From positions 1 through 37,316 of the forward strand of contig NZ_CAJYGK010000095.1 of assembly GCF_913773725.1 (NCBI RefSeq): a DNA stretch of 37,316 nt, written 5' to 3'. The DNA is from an uncultured Aquabacterium sp. GTDB taxonomy: Bacteria > Pseudomonadota > Gammaproteobacteria > Burkholderiales > Burkholderiaceae_C. Positions 25,443 through 34,035 of this stretch are shown in pieces (the stretch's first letter is position 1; every line of letters starts with the position of its first letter). A program made the position numbers and the translations under genes. The notes under the pieces are model-generated. The model did no database searches and was not told the origin of the DNA. It was given only the letters and a program-made list of their open reading frames with translations.

Positions 25443-25518
25443 GAAAGTCCAACAAGCAGTTGCCATACGTTTTTGTTGGAAGGCGCGTCACCCGTTTCGA
25501 CGTGCCTTTTTTTTATGA
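25441..25518 (+). CDS. Possible 25-codon upstream ORF overlapping the lepA start
   Basis: The ORF opens with ATG at 25441 ([10 protein letters not shown]) and ends RRAFFL before TGA at 25516-25518, giving an ATGA overlap with lepA in another frame. The peptide is rich in Arg and Phe. No Shine-Dalgarno precedes it, and the nearby -10 box overlaps its ATG, so it could only be translated from a longer transcript. It may be chance. Confidence 0.2.
   Translation: MKVQQAVAIRFCWKARHPFRRAFFL
25448..25480 (+). repeat. Inverted repeat (leader hairpin 1) upstream of lepA
   Basis: TCCAACAA (25448-25455) and TTGTTGGA (25473-25480) form a perfect 8-bp stem with a 17-nt loop. Its last base is the first base of the following terminator-like stem. 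Confidence 0.55.
25480..25514 (+). terminator. Terminator-like hairpin and T-tract abutting the lepA start codon
   Basis: AAGGCGCGTC (25480-25489) pairs with GACGTGCCTT (25499-25508), giving 10 bp including one G-U, with a 9-nt loop. The T-run at 25507-25514 is immediately followed by the lepA ATG. There is no Shine-Dalgarno between them, so lepA mRNA must read through this element. Confidence 0.6.
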
Positions 25519-27323
25519 ACCACATCCGCAATTTCTCCATCATCGCCCACATCGACCACGGCAAGTCGACCCTGGCTGATCGCATCATCCAGCGCTGTGG
25601 CGGCCTCAGTGACCGAGAGATGGAGGCGCAGGTGCTGGACTCGATGGACATCGAGAAAGAGCGTGGCATCACCATCAAGGCCCAGACTGCGGCGCTGCAG
25701 TACACCGCCAAGGATGGGAAGGTCTACAACCTCAACCTGATCGACACGCCGGGCCACGTCGACTTCTCTTATGAAGTCAGCCGCTCGCTGTCGGCGTGCG
25801 AAGGCGCCTTGCTGGTCGTCGACGCCAGCCAGGGGGTGGAAGCGCAGACAGTGGCCAACTGCTACACCGCGCTCGACCTGGGCGTGGAGGTCATTCCCGT
25901 CCTGAACAAGATGGACCTGCCTCAGGCCGATCCGGATCGTGCCAAGGCTGAAATCGAGGACGTGATCGGCATCGATGCGACCGACGGCATCCCCTGTTCG
26001 GCCAAGACCGGCATGGGCATCGACGAAATCCTGGAGGCCGTGGTGGCCAAGATGCCGCCGCCAAAGGGTCAGGCAGAGGGTCCGCTGCGCGCCATGATCA
26101 TCGATGCGTGGTTCGACAACTACGTTGGCGTGGTGATGCTGGTCCGTGTGGTCGATGGCTCGCTGAAGAAGGGTGAGCGCATCCGTCTGATGGCCACCAA
26201 CTCGGTGTACCCCGTGGACCACCTGGGCGTGTTCACGCCGAAGTCGGTCGATCGTCCGGCGCTGCATGCCGGCGAGGTGGGCTTCGTGATCTGCGGCATC
26301 AAGGAACTGGCCGCCGCCAAGGTGGGCGACACCATCACGGTCGAGAAGAAGCTGCCGAACAACGCCGGCCCGGCCGAGACGCCGCTGCCCGGCTTCAAGG
26401 AGATCCAGCCGCAGGTGTTCGCGGGCCTGTACCCGAGCGAATCCAGCGAGTACGACCAGCTGCGTGACGCCCTGGAAAAGCTCAAGCTCAACGACAGCTC
26501 GCTGCGCTTCGAGCCGGAGGTGTCGCAGGCGCTGGGTTTCGGCTTCCGCTGTGGCTTCCTGGGCCTGTTGCACATGGAGATCGTGCAGGAGCGTCTGGAG
26601 CGTGAGTTTGATCAGGACCTGGTCACCACCGCGCCCAGCGTGGTCTACCAGGTGGAGCTCAACGGCGGCGAGGTGATCGAGGTCGAGAACCCCTCCAAGA
26701 TGCCCGAGGTCGCGAAGATCAACGAGATCCGCGAGCCCATCGTCACGGTGCACCTGTACATGCCTCAGGAGTATGTCGGCCCGGTGATGACACTGGCCAA
26801 CCAGAAGCGTGGCGTTCAGCTCAACATGGCCTACCACGGTCGTCAGGTCATGCTGACCTACGAGATGCCGCTGGCCGAGATCGTCCTGGACTTCTTCGAC
26901 AAGCTCAAGAGCGTCTCGCGCGGCTACGCCTCGATGGACTACGAGTTCCTCGAGTACCGCGCCTCGGACGTCGTCAAGGTCGACCTGCTGATCAACGGGG
27001 ATCGGGTGGACGCGCTGTCCATCATCGTTCACCGCACCCAGGCGCAGTACCGCGGTCGTGCCGTGGCGGCCAAGATGCGCGAGCAGATCCCTCGCCAGAT
27101 GTACGACGTGGCCATTCAGGCGGCCATCGGCGGCAACATCATCGCGCGCGAGAACATCAAGGCGCTGCGCAAGAACGTGCTGGCAAAATGCTATGGCGGC
27201 GACATCACCCGCAAGCGCAAGCTGCTCGAAAAGCAGAAGGCCGGCAAGAAGCGCATGAAGCAGATCGGCACGGTCGAGGTGCCGCAGGAAGCCTTCCTGG
27301 CCATCCTGCAGGTGGACGACTGA
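25515..27323 (+). CDS. lepA: Elongation factor 4 (LepA)
   Basis: The product is 602 residues, close to the E. coli length of 599. LepA is a ribosome-dependent translational GTPase implicated in 30S biogenesis and translation under stress. The start [23 protein letters not shown] is the family N-terminus, so 25515 is secure although no ribosome site precedes it. G motifs are [10 protein letters not shown] (11-20), DTPGHVDF and NKMDLP. The LepA-specific C-terminal domain is complete, ending [20 protein letters not shown]. Upstream lie the unusual hairpins described separately. lepB follows by 49 bp, the usual lepA-lepB pair. Confidence 0.98.
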   Translation: MNHIRNFSIIAHIDHGKSTLADRIIQRCGGLSDREMEAQVLDSMDIEKERGITIKAQTAALQYTAKDGKVYNLNLIDTPGHVDFSYEVSRSLSACEGALLVVDASQGVEAQTVANCYTALDLGVEVIPVLNKMDLPQADPDRAKAEIEDVIGIDATDGIPCSAKTGMGIDEILEAVVAKMPPPKGQAEGPLRAMIIDAWFDNYVGVVMLVRVVDGSLKKGERIRLMATNSVYPVDHLGVFTPKSVDRPALHAGEVGFVICGIKELAAAKVGDTITVEKKLPNNAGPAETPLPGFKEIQPQVFAGLYPSESSEYDQLRDALEKLKLNDSSLRFEPEVSQALGFGFRCGFLGLLHMEIVQERLEREFDQDLVTTAPSVVYQVELNGGEVIEVENPSKMPEVAKINEIREPIVTVHLYMPQEYVGPVMTLANQKRGVQLNMAYHGRQVMLTYEMPLAEIVLDFFDKLKSVSRGYASMDYEFLEYRASDVVKVDLLINGDRVDALSIIVHRTQAQYRGRAVAAKMREQIPRQMYDVAIQAAIGGNIIARENIKALRKNVLAKCYGGDITRKRKLLEKQKAGKKRMKQIGTVEVPQEAFLAILQVDD

Positions 27324-27372
27324 TTTGCGCCCGGGGCGCGCCGCACGACATCACAACGACAACACACCCTCA

Positions 27373-28344
27373 ATGAGTCTGATCACCGGATTGCTGTACG
27401 CGGCGCTGGCCGTGTACCTGGGAGGCTGGTACACCGGTCAGTGGCATGGCAACTTCGCGTTGTTGCTGTTCGTGCTCACCGTCGTGACCCTCGCGTACTG
27501 GCTGGCCGAGCGCTACAAGTTCCGCCCGGCGCGAGAGGCCGCCGCGGCCCAGCTCGAGCAGCAGCATCAGGCGCGCCGTGCGCAACTGGCGGCACAGGGC
27601 ATCACGCAGGTCGACACCGACGTCACCCAGGCCCGTGAGCGCCTGCTGATGCAGCCCTGGTGGCTGGACTGGACGGCCGGTCTGTTCCCCGTCATCTGCG
27701 CGGTGTTCCTGATGCGCTCGTTCCTGTTCGAGCCGTTCAAGATTCCGTCGGGCTCCATGATCCCCACGCTGCTGGTCGGCGACCTGATCCTGGTGAACAA
27801 GTTTCACTACGGGATCCGCCTGCCGGTGATCAACAAGAAGATCATCTCCAACAACGAGCCGCAGCGCGGCGACGTCATGGTGTTCCGCTACCCGGTGGAC
27901 CCGAGCCTGGACTACATCAAGCGGGTCGTGGCCCTGCCGGGCGACGAGGTGGCCTACATCAACAAGAAGCTGACCATCAACGGCAAGCCGGTCGAGCAGA
28001 CGGCCCTGGCACAGTTCTACGACGAGGATTCCCTGCGCTACTTCGACCAATACAGCGAGAAGCTGGGTCAGGTGGAGCACCGCATCCTCGTGGACAAGGA
28101 CCGTCCGCCCTTCGTGCCGCCGCAGGCCGTCTTCGACTTCCCCAACAAGGAGTTGTGCCGCTACAGTGGCGAAGGGGTGGTCTGCAAGGTGCCCCCCGGT
28201 CACTACTTCATGATGGGCGACAACCGCGACAATTCGCAGGACTCCCGTTTCTGGGGTTTTGTGCCGGATGAGGCGATCGTCGGCAAGGCCTTTGTCATCT
28301 GGATGAATTTCGGCGACTTCAAGCGGGTCGGTTTCTTCCACTGA
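27373..28344 (+). CDS. lepB: Signal peptidase I
   Basis: The product is 323 residues. LepB cleaves signal peptides on the periplasmic face of the inner membrane. Two membrane helices (about 3-20 and 28-45, then 100-118) anchor it. The catalytic Ser128 lies in FKIPSGSMIPTLLVGD and Lys183 in DYIKRVVALPGDE. The last box GDNRDNSQDSRFWGFVP is intact. Between the first anchor and the catalytic part is a charged cytoplasmic loop (about 46-95). The start at 27373 fits the family; the ribosome site is weak, suggesting coupling to lepA. Confidence 0.97.
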   Translation: MSLITGLLYAALAVYLGGWYTGQWHGNFALLLFVLTVVTLAYWLAERYKFRPAREAAAAQLEQQHQARRAQLAAQGITQVDTDVTQARERLLMQPWWLDWTAGLFPVICAVFLMRSFLFEPFKIPSGSMIPTLLVGDLILVNKFHYGIRLPVINKKIISNNEPQRGDVMVFRYPVDPSLDYIKRVVALPGDEVAYINKKLTINGKPVEQTALAQFYDEDSLRYFDQYSEKLGQVEHRILVDKDRPPFVPPQAVFDFPNKELCRYSGEGVVCKVPPGHYFMMGDNRDNSQDSRFWGFVPDEAIVGKAFVIWMNFGDFKRVGFFH

Positions 28345-28359
28345 GCGTCAGCGAGCAGC

Positions 28360-28737
28360 ATGAGCACCACGTCCTGTTCCATGTCCTCTCCCCGCGTCCA
28401 CCGCGGCATCACCCTGATCGGACTGCTGTTCTGGGCGGTCCTGCTGTGTTCGGCGGCCCTGGTCGTGATGAAGGTCATCCCGGCCCTCACGGAGTACCGC
28501 ACCATCGTGTCGATGGTGAACAAGGTGGCCAAGGAGGGGGGCTCGACCGTTCCCGAGATCCGCGCCGCCTTCGAGCGGGCACGGCAGATCGAGTACGGCG
28601 TGACCGCCGTGACCGGGCGTGATCTGGAGATCACGAAGGAAGGCGAGCAGATCGTGGTGCGGTTCGCCTACGACAAGGAGATCGAGCTGATCTCGCCCGT
28701 GTTCCTGTTGATCAAGTTCGAGGGACAGTCCAAGTGA
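28360..28737 (+). CDS. DUF4845 small membrane protein
   Basis: The product is 125 residues. One N-terminal membrane helix (about 16-40) starts with HRGITLIGLLFWAVLL, followed by a small periplasmic domain of mixed strands and helices (VPEIRAAFERARQIEYG, ITKEGEQIVVRFAYDKEIEL). DUF4845 genes lie between lepB and rnc in many beta- and gammaproteobacteria. The function is unknown. It starts 15 bp after lepB. An internal ATG at 28381 is an alternative start. A terminator-like hairpin separates it from rnc. Confidence 0.85.
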   Translation: MSTTSCSMSSPRVHRGITLIGLLFWAVLLCSAALVVMKVIPALTEYRTIVSMVNKVAKEGGSTVPEIRAAFERARQIEYGVTAVTGRDLEITKEGEQIVVRFAYDKEIELISPVFLLIKFEGQSK

Positions 28738-28771
28738 TCCGGCCTGCGATGCAGGGCTGTTCCTCTCCTTC

Positions 28772-28800
28772 CGGGCCTGGGTTCAGGCCCGCTTTGTTTT
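28772..28800 (+). terminator. Terminator-like hairpin and T-tract abutting the rnc start
   Basis: CGGGCCTG (28772-28779) and CAGGCCCG (28784-28791) form a perfect 8-bp stem with a GGTT loop, followed by CTTTGTTTT. The rnc ATG begins at 28802 with no ribosome site in between, so rnc must be read through this structure or be translated in an unusual way. Confidence 0.65.
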
Positions 28801-28801
28801 G

Positions 28802-29620
28802 ATGGCTACCTTCGATTCGTCCCGTCGCCCTGTTGTTTCCGAGGCGCTCCAGGCGCTGCAGAAGCGGCTGGGGCACGTGTTTGCCGACCCCCGCCTGCTG
28901 ATGCGGGCCGTGACCCACAAGAGCTTCGGGGCCGAGCACTACGAGCGCCTCGAGTTCCTGGGCGATGCCGTACTCAGTCTCGGTGTGTCGGGCCTGCTCT
29001 ACCGCCGCTTCGACCGCAGTGACGAGGGCGACCTCACCCGCGTCCGAGCCCATCTGGTGCGCCAGGACATGCTGCACCGCCTGGCGGTGCAACTGGGCCT
29101 GCCCGAGGTCATGCGCCTCAGCGAAGGCGAGGCCAAGGGCGGAGGCGCCCAGCGCCCCTCGATTCTGGCCGATGCGCTGGAGGCCATCATCGGTGCGGTC
29201 TACCTCGATGCCGGCTTCGAGGCCGCCCGCTACCTGGTGTTGCGCCTGTTCGAGCCCTTGCTGGCCGAAACCACCCTGGAAGGCTGGAGCAAGGACGCGA
29301 AAACGGCCTTGCAGGAATGGCTGCAGGCTCGCAAGATGCCGGTACCGGCCTACCGGATCGAGTCGACCCGTGGGAAGGCCCACGAGCAGGTGTTCGTGGT
29401 GGCCTGCGAGTTGCCGACGGTCGAGATCGCGGAAACGGGCGAGGGGCTTTCCCGGCGAGCAGCCGAGCAGGCTGCGGCCCAGGCCGTGCTGAATCGCCTC
29501 CAGTCCATGCCCGCCAAGGAGTTGCCGCGTCCGCCCCGGGCTGCGCCGACGGTGGTGGTCCGCAAGTCCCGGGTGCCCAAGTCCGGTGCGGCAGGTGAGG
29601 GCGGCGACGCCGCCGAATGA
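28802..29620 (+). CDS. rnc: Ribonuclease III
   Basis: The product is 272 residues, about 45 more than the E. coli enzyme because of a basic Pro/Ala-rich C-terminal tail. RNase III cleaves double-stranded RNA in rRNA precursors and regulatory duplexes. The catalytic signature is HYERLEFLGDAVLSL (about 46-60), with further acidic residues in ILADALEAIIGAVYLDAG. A double-stranded-RNA-binding domain (about 165-235) contains KTALQEWLQA and RRAAEQAAAQAVL. The frame opens one codon earlier with TTG; ATG at 28802 is preferred. Upstream is a terminator-like hairpin. Era, its conserved partner gene, follows by 74 bp. Confidence 0.97.
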   Translation: MATFDSSRRPVVSEALQALQKRLGHVFADPRLLMRAVTHKSFGAEHYERLEFLGDAVLSLGVSGLLYRRFDRSDEGDLTRVRAHLVRQDMLHRLAVQLGLPEVMRLSEGEAKGGGAQRPSILADALEAIIGAVYLDAGFEAARYLVLRLFEPLLAETTLEGWSKDAKTALQEWLQARKMPVPAYRIESTRGKAHEQVFVVACELPTVEIAETGEGLSRRAAEQAAAQAVLNRLQSMPAKELPRPPRAAPTVVVRKSRVPKSGAAGEGGDAAE

Positions 29621-29694
29621 GGCGCTCCCGCCCCCGCGCTTTCTGCACCGTGATGTGTTCGTCTTTTTCTGCCTGAGCCGCCGCTCCGTTCGCC

Positions 29695-30747
29695 ATGCCC
29701 CGTAAGCCTGCCCCCCCTGCCTCGCCTTCTCAACCGCCGGTCGGGGATGACGTCAACCCCCAGCTGGACGCCATGCTGGCCGGCCTGGCCATGGCCAAGC
29801 AAGGGGGCGGCACGGCGCCCGCGCCGGAGGCGCAGCGCTGTGGGCTGGTCGCCATCGTGGGCCGGCCGAACGTGGGCAAGTCGACGTTGATGAACGCCCT
29901 CGTGGGGCAGAAGGTGTCCATCACGTCCCGCAAGGCCCAGACCACGCGGCACCGCATCACGGGCATCTGCACCGAGGGCGACGCGCAGTTTGTGTTCGTC
30001 GACACGCCAGGCTTCCAGACGCGCCACACGGTGCGGGGCACGGCGGCCCTCAACCGCAACCTCAACAAGACCGTGCAGTCGACCCTGTCCGACGTGGACG
30101 TGGTTCTGTACCTGGTCGAAGCCGGGCGTTATGGCCCGGACGATGCCAAGGTGGTGGCGCTGCTGCCCAAGGACAAGCCGGTCATCCTGGTGGCCAACAA
30201 GCTGGACATGGTGCATCGGCGCGAGGACCTGTTCCCCTGGCTGCAGTCCATGCAGGCGCACCACCCCTTCGCCGAGTTCGTGCCGCTGTGCGCCCAGAAG
30301 GAGGCTGACACCCGGCGCCTGCTGGAGATCGTGCGGCCCTATCTGCCGGAACAAGGCTGGTGGTACGACCCGGAGGCGCTGACCGACCGCACCGATCGCT
30401 TCCTGGCCAGCGAGATCATCCGCGAAAAGCTCTTTCGCCTGACCGGCGACGAACTGCCGTACACCTCCACGGTGGTGATCGACACCTACACCGAGGAGCC
30501 TCCGCCGCCGGACAAGCCCAAGGCCAAGGGCCTGACCCGGATCGCGGCCACGATCATTGTCGAGCGCGAGCAGCACAAAGGCATGGTCATCGGCGACAAG
30601 GGCGAACGCCTCAAGCGCATCGGCACCGAGGCCCGGACCGAGCTGGAGCGCCTGCTGGGCGTGAAGGTCTTCCTGGAGGTGTGGGTGAAGGTGCGCTCGG
30701 GTTGGGCCGACGACGAAGCGCGCCTGCGCGCCTACGGCTACGAATAA
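29695..30747 (+). CDS. era: GTPase Era
   Basis: The product is 350 residues, about 48 more than E. coli Era because of a Pro/Ala-rich N-terminal extension. Era binds the 3' end of 16S rRNA during 30S assembly. Motifs are G1 GRPNVGKST (56-64), G2 region [11 protein letters not shown]3 DTPGF and G4 NKLD. A C-terminal KH domain has [19 protein letters not shown] and the usual end [15 protein letters not shown]. The initiator ATG at 29695 is weakly supported; starts nearer the G1 motif are possible. recO begins 3 nt after the stop. Confidence 0.97.
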   Translation: MPRKPAPPASPSQPPVGDDVNPQLDAMLAGLAMAKQGGGTAPAPEAQRCGLVAIVGRPNVGKSTLMNALVGQKVSITSRKAQTTRHRITGICTEGDAQFVFVDTPGFQTRHTVRGTAALNRNLNKTVQSTLSDVDVVLYLVEAGRYGPDDAKVVALLPKDKPVILVANKLDMVHRREDLFPWLQSMQAHHPFAEFVPLCAQKEADTRRLLEIVRPYLPEQGWWYDPEALTDRTDRFLASEIIREKLFRLTGDELPYTSTVVIDTYTEEPPPPDKPKAKGLTRIAATIIVEREQHKGMVIGDKGERLKRIGTEARTELERLLGVKVFLEVWVKVRSGWADDEARLRAYGYE

Positions 30748-30750
30748 GCC

Positions 30751-31581
30751 GTGTCCCGTGCGGCATCCCGTTCCGGCTCGGCAGCCTTCGTGCTGCACAG
30801 CCATGACTGGAGCGAATCCAGCCTGATCCTGGAGTTGTTCACCCGGGACCACGGCCGGGTCGTCGCCGTCGCGAAGGGCGCCAAGCGTCCGTATTCTCAG
30901 CTCCGGCCGGTCCTGATGCCGTTTCAGCGCCTGCTCGTGACCTTCGGTGCGCGTCGCTCCGAGGATGCCGAGGTCTGGCTGCTGCGCCAGGCGGAATGGG
31001 CTGGCGGGCCTGCCTGGCCCGGGGGCTCGGCCCTGCTGCCGGGCTTCTACCTGAACGAACTGACGATGCGGCTGATGGTGCGGCATGACCCCCATCCGGC
31101 GCTGTTCGATGCCTACGGCCAGACCTTGCAGGCCATGGCCGAGCCAACCCTGCTGCAGGCAGCCTTGCGCGCCTTCGAGTTGCACCTCCTGCGCCAGCTG
31201 GGTCATCTGCCTGACCTGGCTTCGGAAACGGTCGGCGGGCAGCGTGTGCAGGCAGGCGGCTTGTACGAGATCCATCCCGAGCTTGGCGTGCAGTCTGCGC
31301 GCTGGGTGGGGGAGCCGGGTGCCGGCCCGGCCATGATTCCGGGCCACGCCCTGCTGGGCATGGAGGCGGCGCTGAACGCCGCGGTGGGCCAGGACGCGCC
31401 GTTGACGTCGCCATGGGACGAGTCCGGCGGCGCGAGGCCGTCGGTCATCCCGACCCTCATGGCCGCCTGCATGCCCGCGCTGGGCGAACTCAAGGCCATC
31501 ACCCGCTCACTCATTCACTATCATCTGGGCTCCCAGCCGTTGCGCACCCGTGCGCTCATGCTCGAACTACAGCAACCATGA
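30751..31581 (+). CDS. recO: DNA repair protein RecO
   Basis: The product is 276 residues, somewhat longer than E. coli RecO (242). RecO works with RecR (and RecF) to load RecA on SSB-coated gaps. The N-terminal OB fold shows [20 protein letters not shown] and [21 protein letters not shown] helical C-terminal region ends [14 protein letters not shown], typical of proteobacterial RecO. The start is GTG at 30751, 3 nt after era, and the stop overlaps the pdxJ start (ATGA). Both arrangements imply co-translation. Confidence 0.95.
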   Translation: MSRAASRSGSAAFVLHSHDWSESSLILELFTRDHGRVVAVAKGAKRPYSQLRPVLMPFQRLLVTFGARRSEDAEVWLLRQAEWAGGPAWPGGSALLPGFYLNELTMRLMVRHDPHPALFDAYGQTLQAMAEPTLLQAALRAFELHLLRQLGHLPDLASETVGGQRVQAGGLYEIHPELGVQSARWVGEPGAGPAMIPGHALLGMEAALNAAVGQDAPLTSPWDESGGARPSVIPTLMAACMPALGELKAITRSLIHYHLGSQPLRTRALMLELQQP

Positions 31582-32390
31582 CCTTCTCCGGTACCCATCT
31601 GGCCGACCTGCAGGCGCCGCTGCTCGGCGTGAACATCGACCATGTCGCCACGGTGCGCAATGCCCGCGGTGGCGTGTTCCCCGATCCAGTGCGGGCTGCG
31701 CTGCTGGCTGTGGAGGCCGGCGCTGACATCGTCACCTTCCATCTGCGGGAAGACCGCCGACACATCCGCGATGAGGACGTCGCGCGCCTGAAGCAGGCGA
31801 TCGCCGTGCCCCTGAACTTCGAGGCGGCCGTCACCGACGAGATGCTGGCCATCATCGAGCAGACCCGTCCGGAGCACGTGTGCCTGGTGCCCGAGCGGCG
31901 GCAGGAGGTGACGACCGAAGGCGGGCTGGACGTGGTCGGCCAGTTCGGCCGCATGCAGGACGCCTGTGCCCGGCTGGCCGCAGCAGGCAGTCGGGTGTCG
32001 TTGTTCATCGGGGCCGACCCGGCCCAGATCGAGGCAGCGGCCCGTGCGGGGGCGCCGTGTATCGAACTGCACACCGGCGCACTGGCCAATGCCTGGTGGG
32101 CGGGCGATGCGGCCTTGCTGCAAAGCGAACTGGCGCGCCTGCGTGAAGGTGTGCGGCTGGGCCGCAGCCTGGGGCTGCGCACGCACGCGGGCCACGGGTT
32201 GGCCCTGTCGGACGACCTGCCAGATGGCCGGAGCCCATCCGAGCCGAGCTCGACCGCGCTGGTCGCGGCATTGCCGGATGTCGGCGAGCTGCACATCGGC
32301 CATGCGCTGATCGGCCGGGCTGTGTTTGTCGGTCTGCGTCAGGCCATTGCCGATTTCAAGGCCGAAGCCATCCGGGCCCGCCACGCATGA
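31578..32390 (+). CDS. pdxJ: Pyridoxine 5'-phosphate synthase PdxJ
   Basis: The product is 270 residues. PdxJ condenses 1-deoxyxylulose 5-phosphate with 3-amino-2-oxopropyl phosphate to make PNP, the last ring-forming step of vitamin B6 synthesis. Family motifs are [57 protein letters not shown] and RTHAGHGL. After HAGHGL the usual Asn-Tyr-x-Asn-type segment is replaced by a longer loop ([16 protein letters not shown]) before [20 protein letters not shown]. The start overlaps the recO stop and the stop overlaps acpS, so the ATG at 31578 is well supported. Confidence 0.96.
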   Translation: MTFSGTHLADLQAPLLGVNIDHVATVRNARGGVFPDPVRAALLAVEAGADIVTFHLREDRRHIRDEDVARLKQAIAVPLNFEAAVTDEMLAIIEQTRPEHVCLVPERRQEVTTEGGLDVVGQFGRMQDACARLAAAGSRVSLFIGADPAQIEAAARAGAPCIELHTGALANAWWAGDAALLQSELARLREGVRLGRSLGLRTHAGHGLALSDDLPDGRSPSEPSSTALVAALPDVGELHIGHALIGRAVFVGLRQAIADFKAEAIRARHA

Positions 32391-32791
32391 TCACCGGCAT
32401 CGGCACCGACCTGTGCGACATCCGCCGCATCGAGGCGGCGTTGGCACGCCGGGGCGACCGGTTTGCGCAGAAGGTGCTGGGTGACCGCGAGCTGGCCGTG
32501 TTCCAGGCTCGGCGCGGCAAGGTGCCGCTGCGCGGGCTGCGTTACCTGGCCACGCGCTTTGCGGCCAAGGAAGCGTTCTCCAAGGCCATCGGTCTGGGCA
32601 TCCACTGGCCCATGACCTGGCGCGCATGCCAGATCCTGAATGACGCCAGCGGCAAGCCTGTCATCGTGCTGGACGGCGAGCTGAAAGACTGGTTCGATGC
32701 ACGCGGCTGGCGTGCCCATGTCACCGTCACCGATGAAGGCGACCATGCCCTGGCCTTCGTCGTCATTGAAACCCATTCCTCTTCAACATGA
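32387..32791 (+). CDS. acpS: Holo-[acyl-carrier-protein] synthase
   Basis: The product is 134 residues. AcpS transfers 4'-phosphopantetheine from CoA to Ser37 of ACP, whose gene lies at 19555. The magnesium-binding residues lie in [15 protein letters not shown] (Asp in GTDL) and [13 protein letters not shown] (Glu). The C-terminal strand [18 protein letters not shown] is complete. It overlaps pdxJ and nagZ by 4 bp each (ATGA), the conserved pdxJ-acpS order of proteobacteria. Confidence 0.97.
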   Translation: MITGIGTDLCDIRRIEAALARRGDRFAQKVLGDRELAVFQARRGKVPLRGLRYLATRFAAKEAFSKAIGLGIHWPMTWRACQILNDASGKPVIVLDGELKDWFDARGWRAHVTVTDEGDHALAFVVIETHSSST

Positions 32792-33894
32792 GCCTGAAAA
32801 AGAACGTGTCGGCCGTCCCGGCCATCGAGCATGCGCCTGTCGTGCTGGACATCGCCGGACTGAGCCTGAATGACGACGATCGCCGCCGCCTCCAGCATCC
32901 GCTGGTGGGAGGGCTGATTCTGTTTGCGCGGAACTGGGAAAGCCGGGCCCAGCTGACCAAGCTGTGCGCCGAGATCAAGGCCCTGCGGCCCGACGTGCTG
33001 ATCTGCGTCGACCACGAGGGCGGCCGCGTGCAGCGCTTCCGCACGGACGGCTTCACGCATCTGCCGCCGATGGCGCGCCTGGGCGAGATGTGGATGAACG
33101 ACGGCAAGGGCGGGGAGGGCAGTGGGGCCCTGGCCGCCACCGACGCCGCGACGGCTTGTGGTTATGTCCTGGCGAGCGAGCTGCGCGCCTGCGGGGTCGA
33201 TTTCAGCTTCACCCCGGTGCTGGACCTGGACTGGGGTGAAAGCGGCGTGATCGGCGACCGAGCCTTCCACCGGGATGCGCGCGTGGCCACGGTGCTGGCC
33301 AAGAGCGTCATGCACGGGCTGCTGATGGCCGGGATGGCCAACTGCGGCAAGCACTTCCCCGGACATGGTTTCGTGAAGGCCGACTCTCACGTGGCCGTCC
33401 CCGTCGACCGCCGCAGCCTCAAGGCCATTCTGGCCGATGATGCCAAGCCATACGGCTGGCTCAGCACCTCGCTGACCAGCGTGATGCCGGCCCATGTGAT
33501 CTACCCGAAGGTGGACGCCGCCCCGGCCGGCTTCTCCCGCCGCTGGTTGCAGGACATCCTGCGAGGGCAGTTGGGCTTCACCGGCGCGATCTTCAGCGAT
33601 GACCTGAGCATGGAAGGCGCCAGCGTGGCGGGCAGCCACACCGAGGGCGCCATTGCCGCGCTGAACGCGGGGTGTGACATGGTGCTGTTGTGCAACCAGT
33701 CCCTGGATGGCGGCGCTCCGGTCGACGCACTGTTGGATGGCCTGGACAAGGCCCTCGCTGAGGGGCGTTGGGTCGCCAGCGCCGACAGCGAAGCCCGACG
33801 CCTGGATCTGCTGCCTCAGTCGGCGCCGCTGACGTGGGACGAACTCATGCACCACGCTCCGTATCTGCAGGCTCTGGCCCGTCTGCCCGGGTGA
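32788..33894 (+). CDS. nagZ: Beta-N-acetylhexosaminidase NagZ (GH3)
   Basis: The product is 368 residues; E. coli NagZ has 341. NagZ is a cytoplasmic enzyme that removes GlcNAc from anhydro-muropeptides during cell-wall recycling. It shows [29 protein letters not shown], the GH3 catalytic-His loop [17 protein letters not shown], and the nucleophile Asp in [13 protein letters not shown] small insertion ([13 protein letters not shown]) accounts for part of the extra length. It overlaps acpS by 4 bp and is the last gene of the long plus-strand run. Confidence 0.95.
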   Translation: MSLKKNVSAVPAIEHAPVVLDIAGLSLNDDDRRRLQHPLVGGLILFARNWESRAQLTKLCAEIKALRPDVLICVDHEGGRVQRFRTDGFTHLPPMARLGEMWMNDGKGGEGSGALAATDAATACGYVLASELRACGVDFSFTPVLDLDWGESGVIGDRAFHRDARVATVLAKSVMHGLLMAGMANCGKHFPGHGFVKADSHVAVPVDRRSLKAILADDAKPYGWLSTSLTSVMPAHVIYPKVDAAPAGFSRRWLQDILRGQLGFTGAIFSDDLSMEGASVAGSHTEGAIAALNAGCDMVLLCNQSLDGGAPVDALLDGLDKALAEGRWVASADSEARRLDLLPQSAPLTWDELMHHAPYLQALARLPG

Positions 33895-34035
33895 CCGGCC
33901 GCTCATGCCCCAGGGGCAAGCGCCGCGCCCGGCGGCCGCGACGCCCCCCGAAATGAGCTCCCTAGCCGTCGGGATGGGTGCGCCAGGACGTGCTGTCTAG
34001 GATCGGGCTCCCAATATCAAAATCAGGAGCCTTTC

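Larger units (their letters stand above)
25180..25514 (+). other. 335-bp intergenic region between mucD and lepA, rich in repeats
   Basis: It contains, in order: a weak bulged hairpin GGAGGG/CCCTTCC (25202-25220); a perfect 8-bp inverted repeat AAGCCGCC (25244-25251) / GGCGGCTT (25280-25287) enclosing a TACAAT box (25273-25278); two inverted DnaA-box-like 9-mers (25322-25330, 25348-25356); a promoter-like pair (25416-25442); and two consecutive hairpins ending in a T-tract that touches the lepA ATG. No tRNA or longer ORF was found. Confidence 0.7.

Noticed and set aside
23590..25491. 633-codon antisense frame over mucD
   Set aside because: Complement shadow of the protease gene. MucD has a signal peptide and an intact triad; the antisense product is His/Gly/Asp-rich noise.
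25488..27032. 514-codon antisense frame over lepA
   Set aside because: Mirror of lepA, composed mostly of Val/Asp/His runs typical of reverse-complement translations.
29350..31347. 665-codon antisense frame over rnc-era-recO
   Set aside because: It crosses three real genes and carries no motifs.
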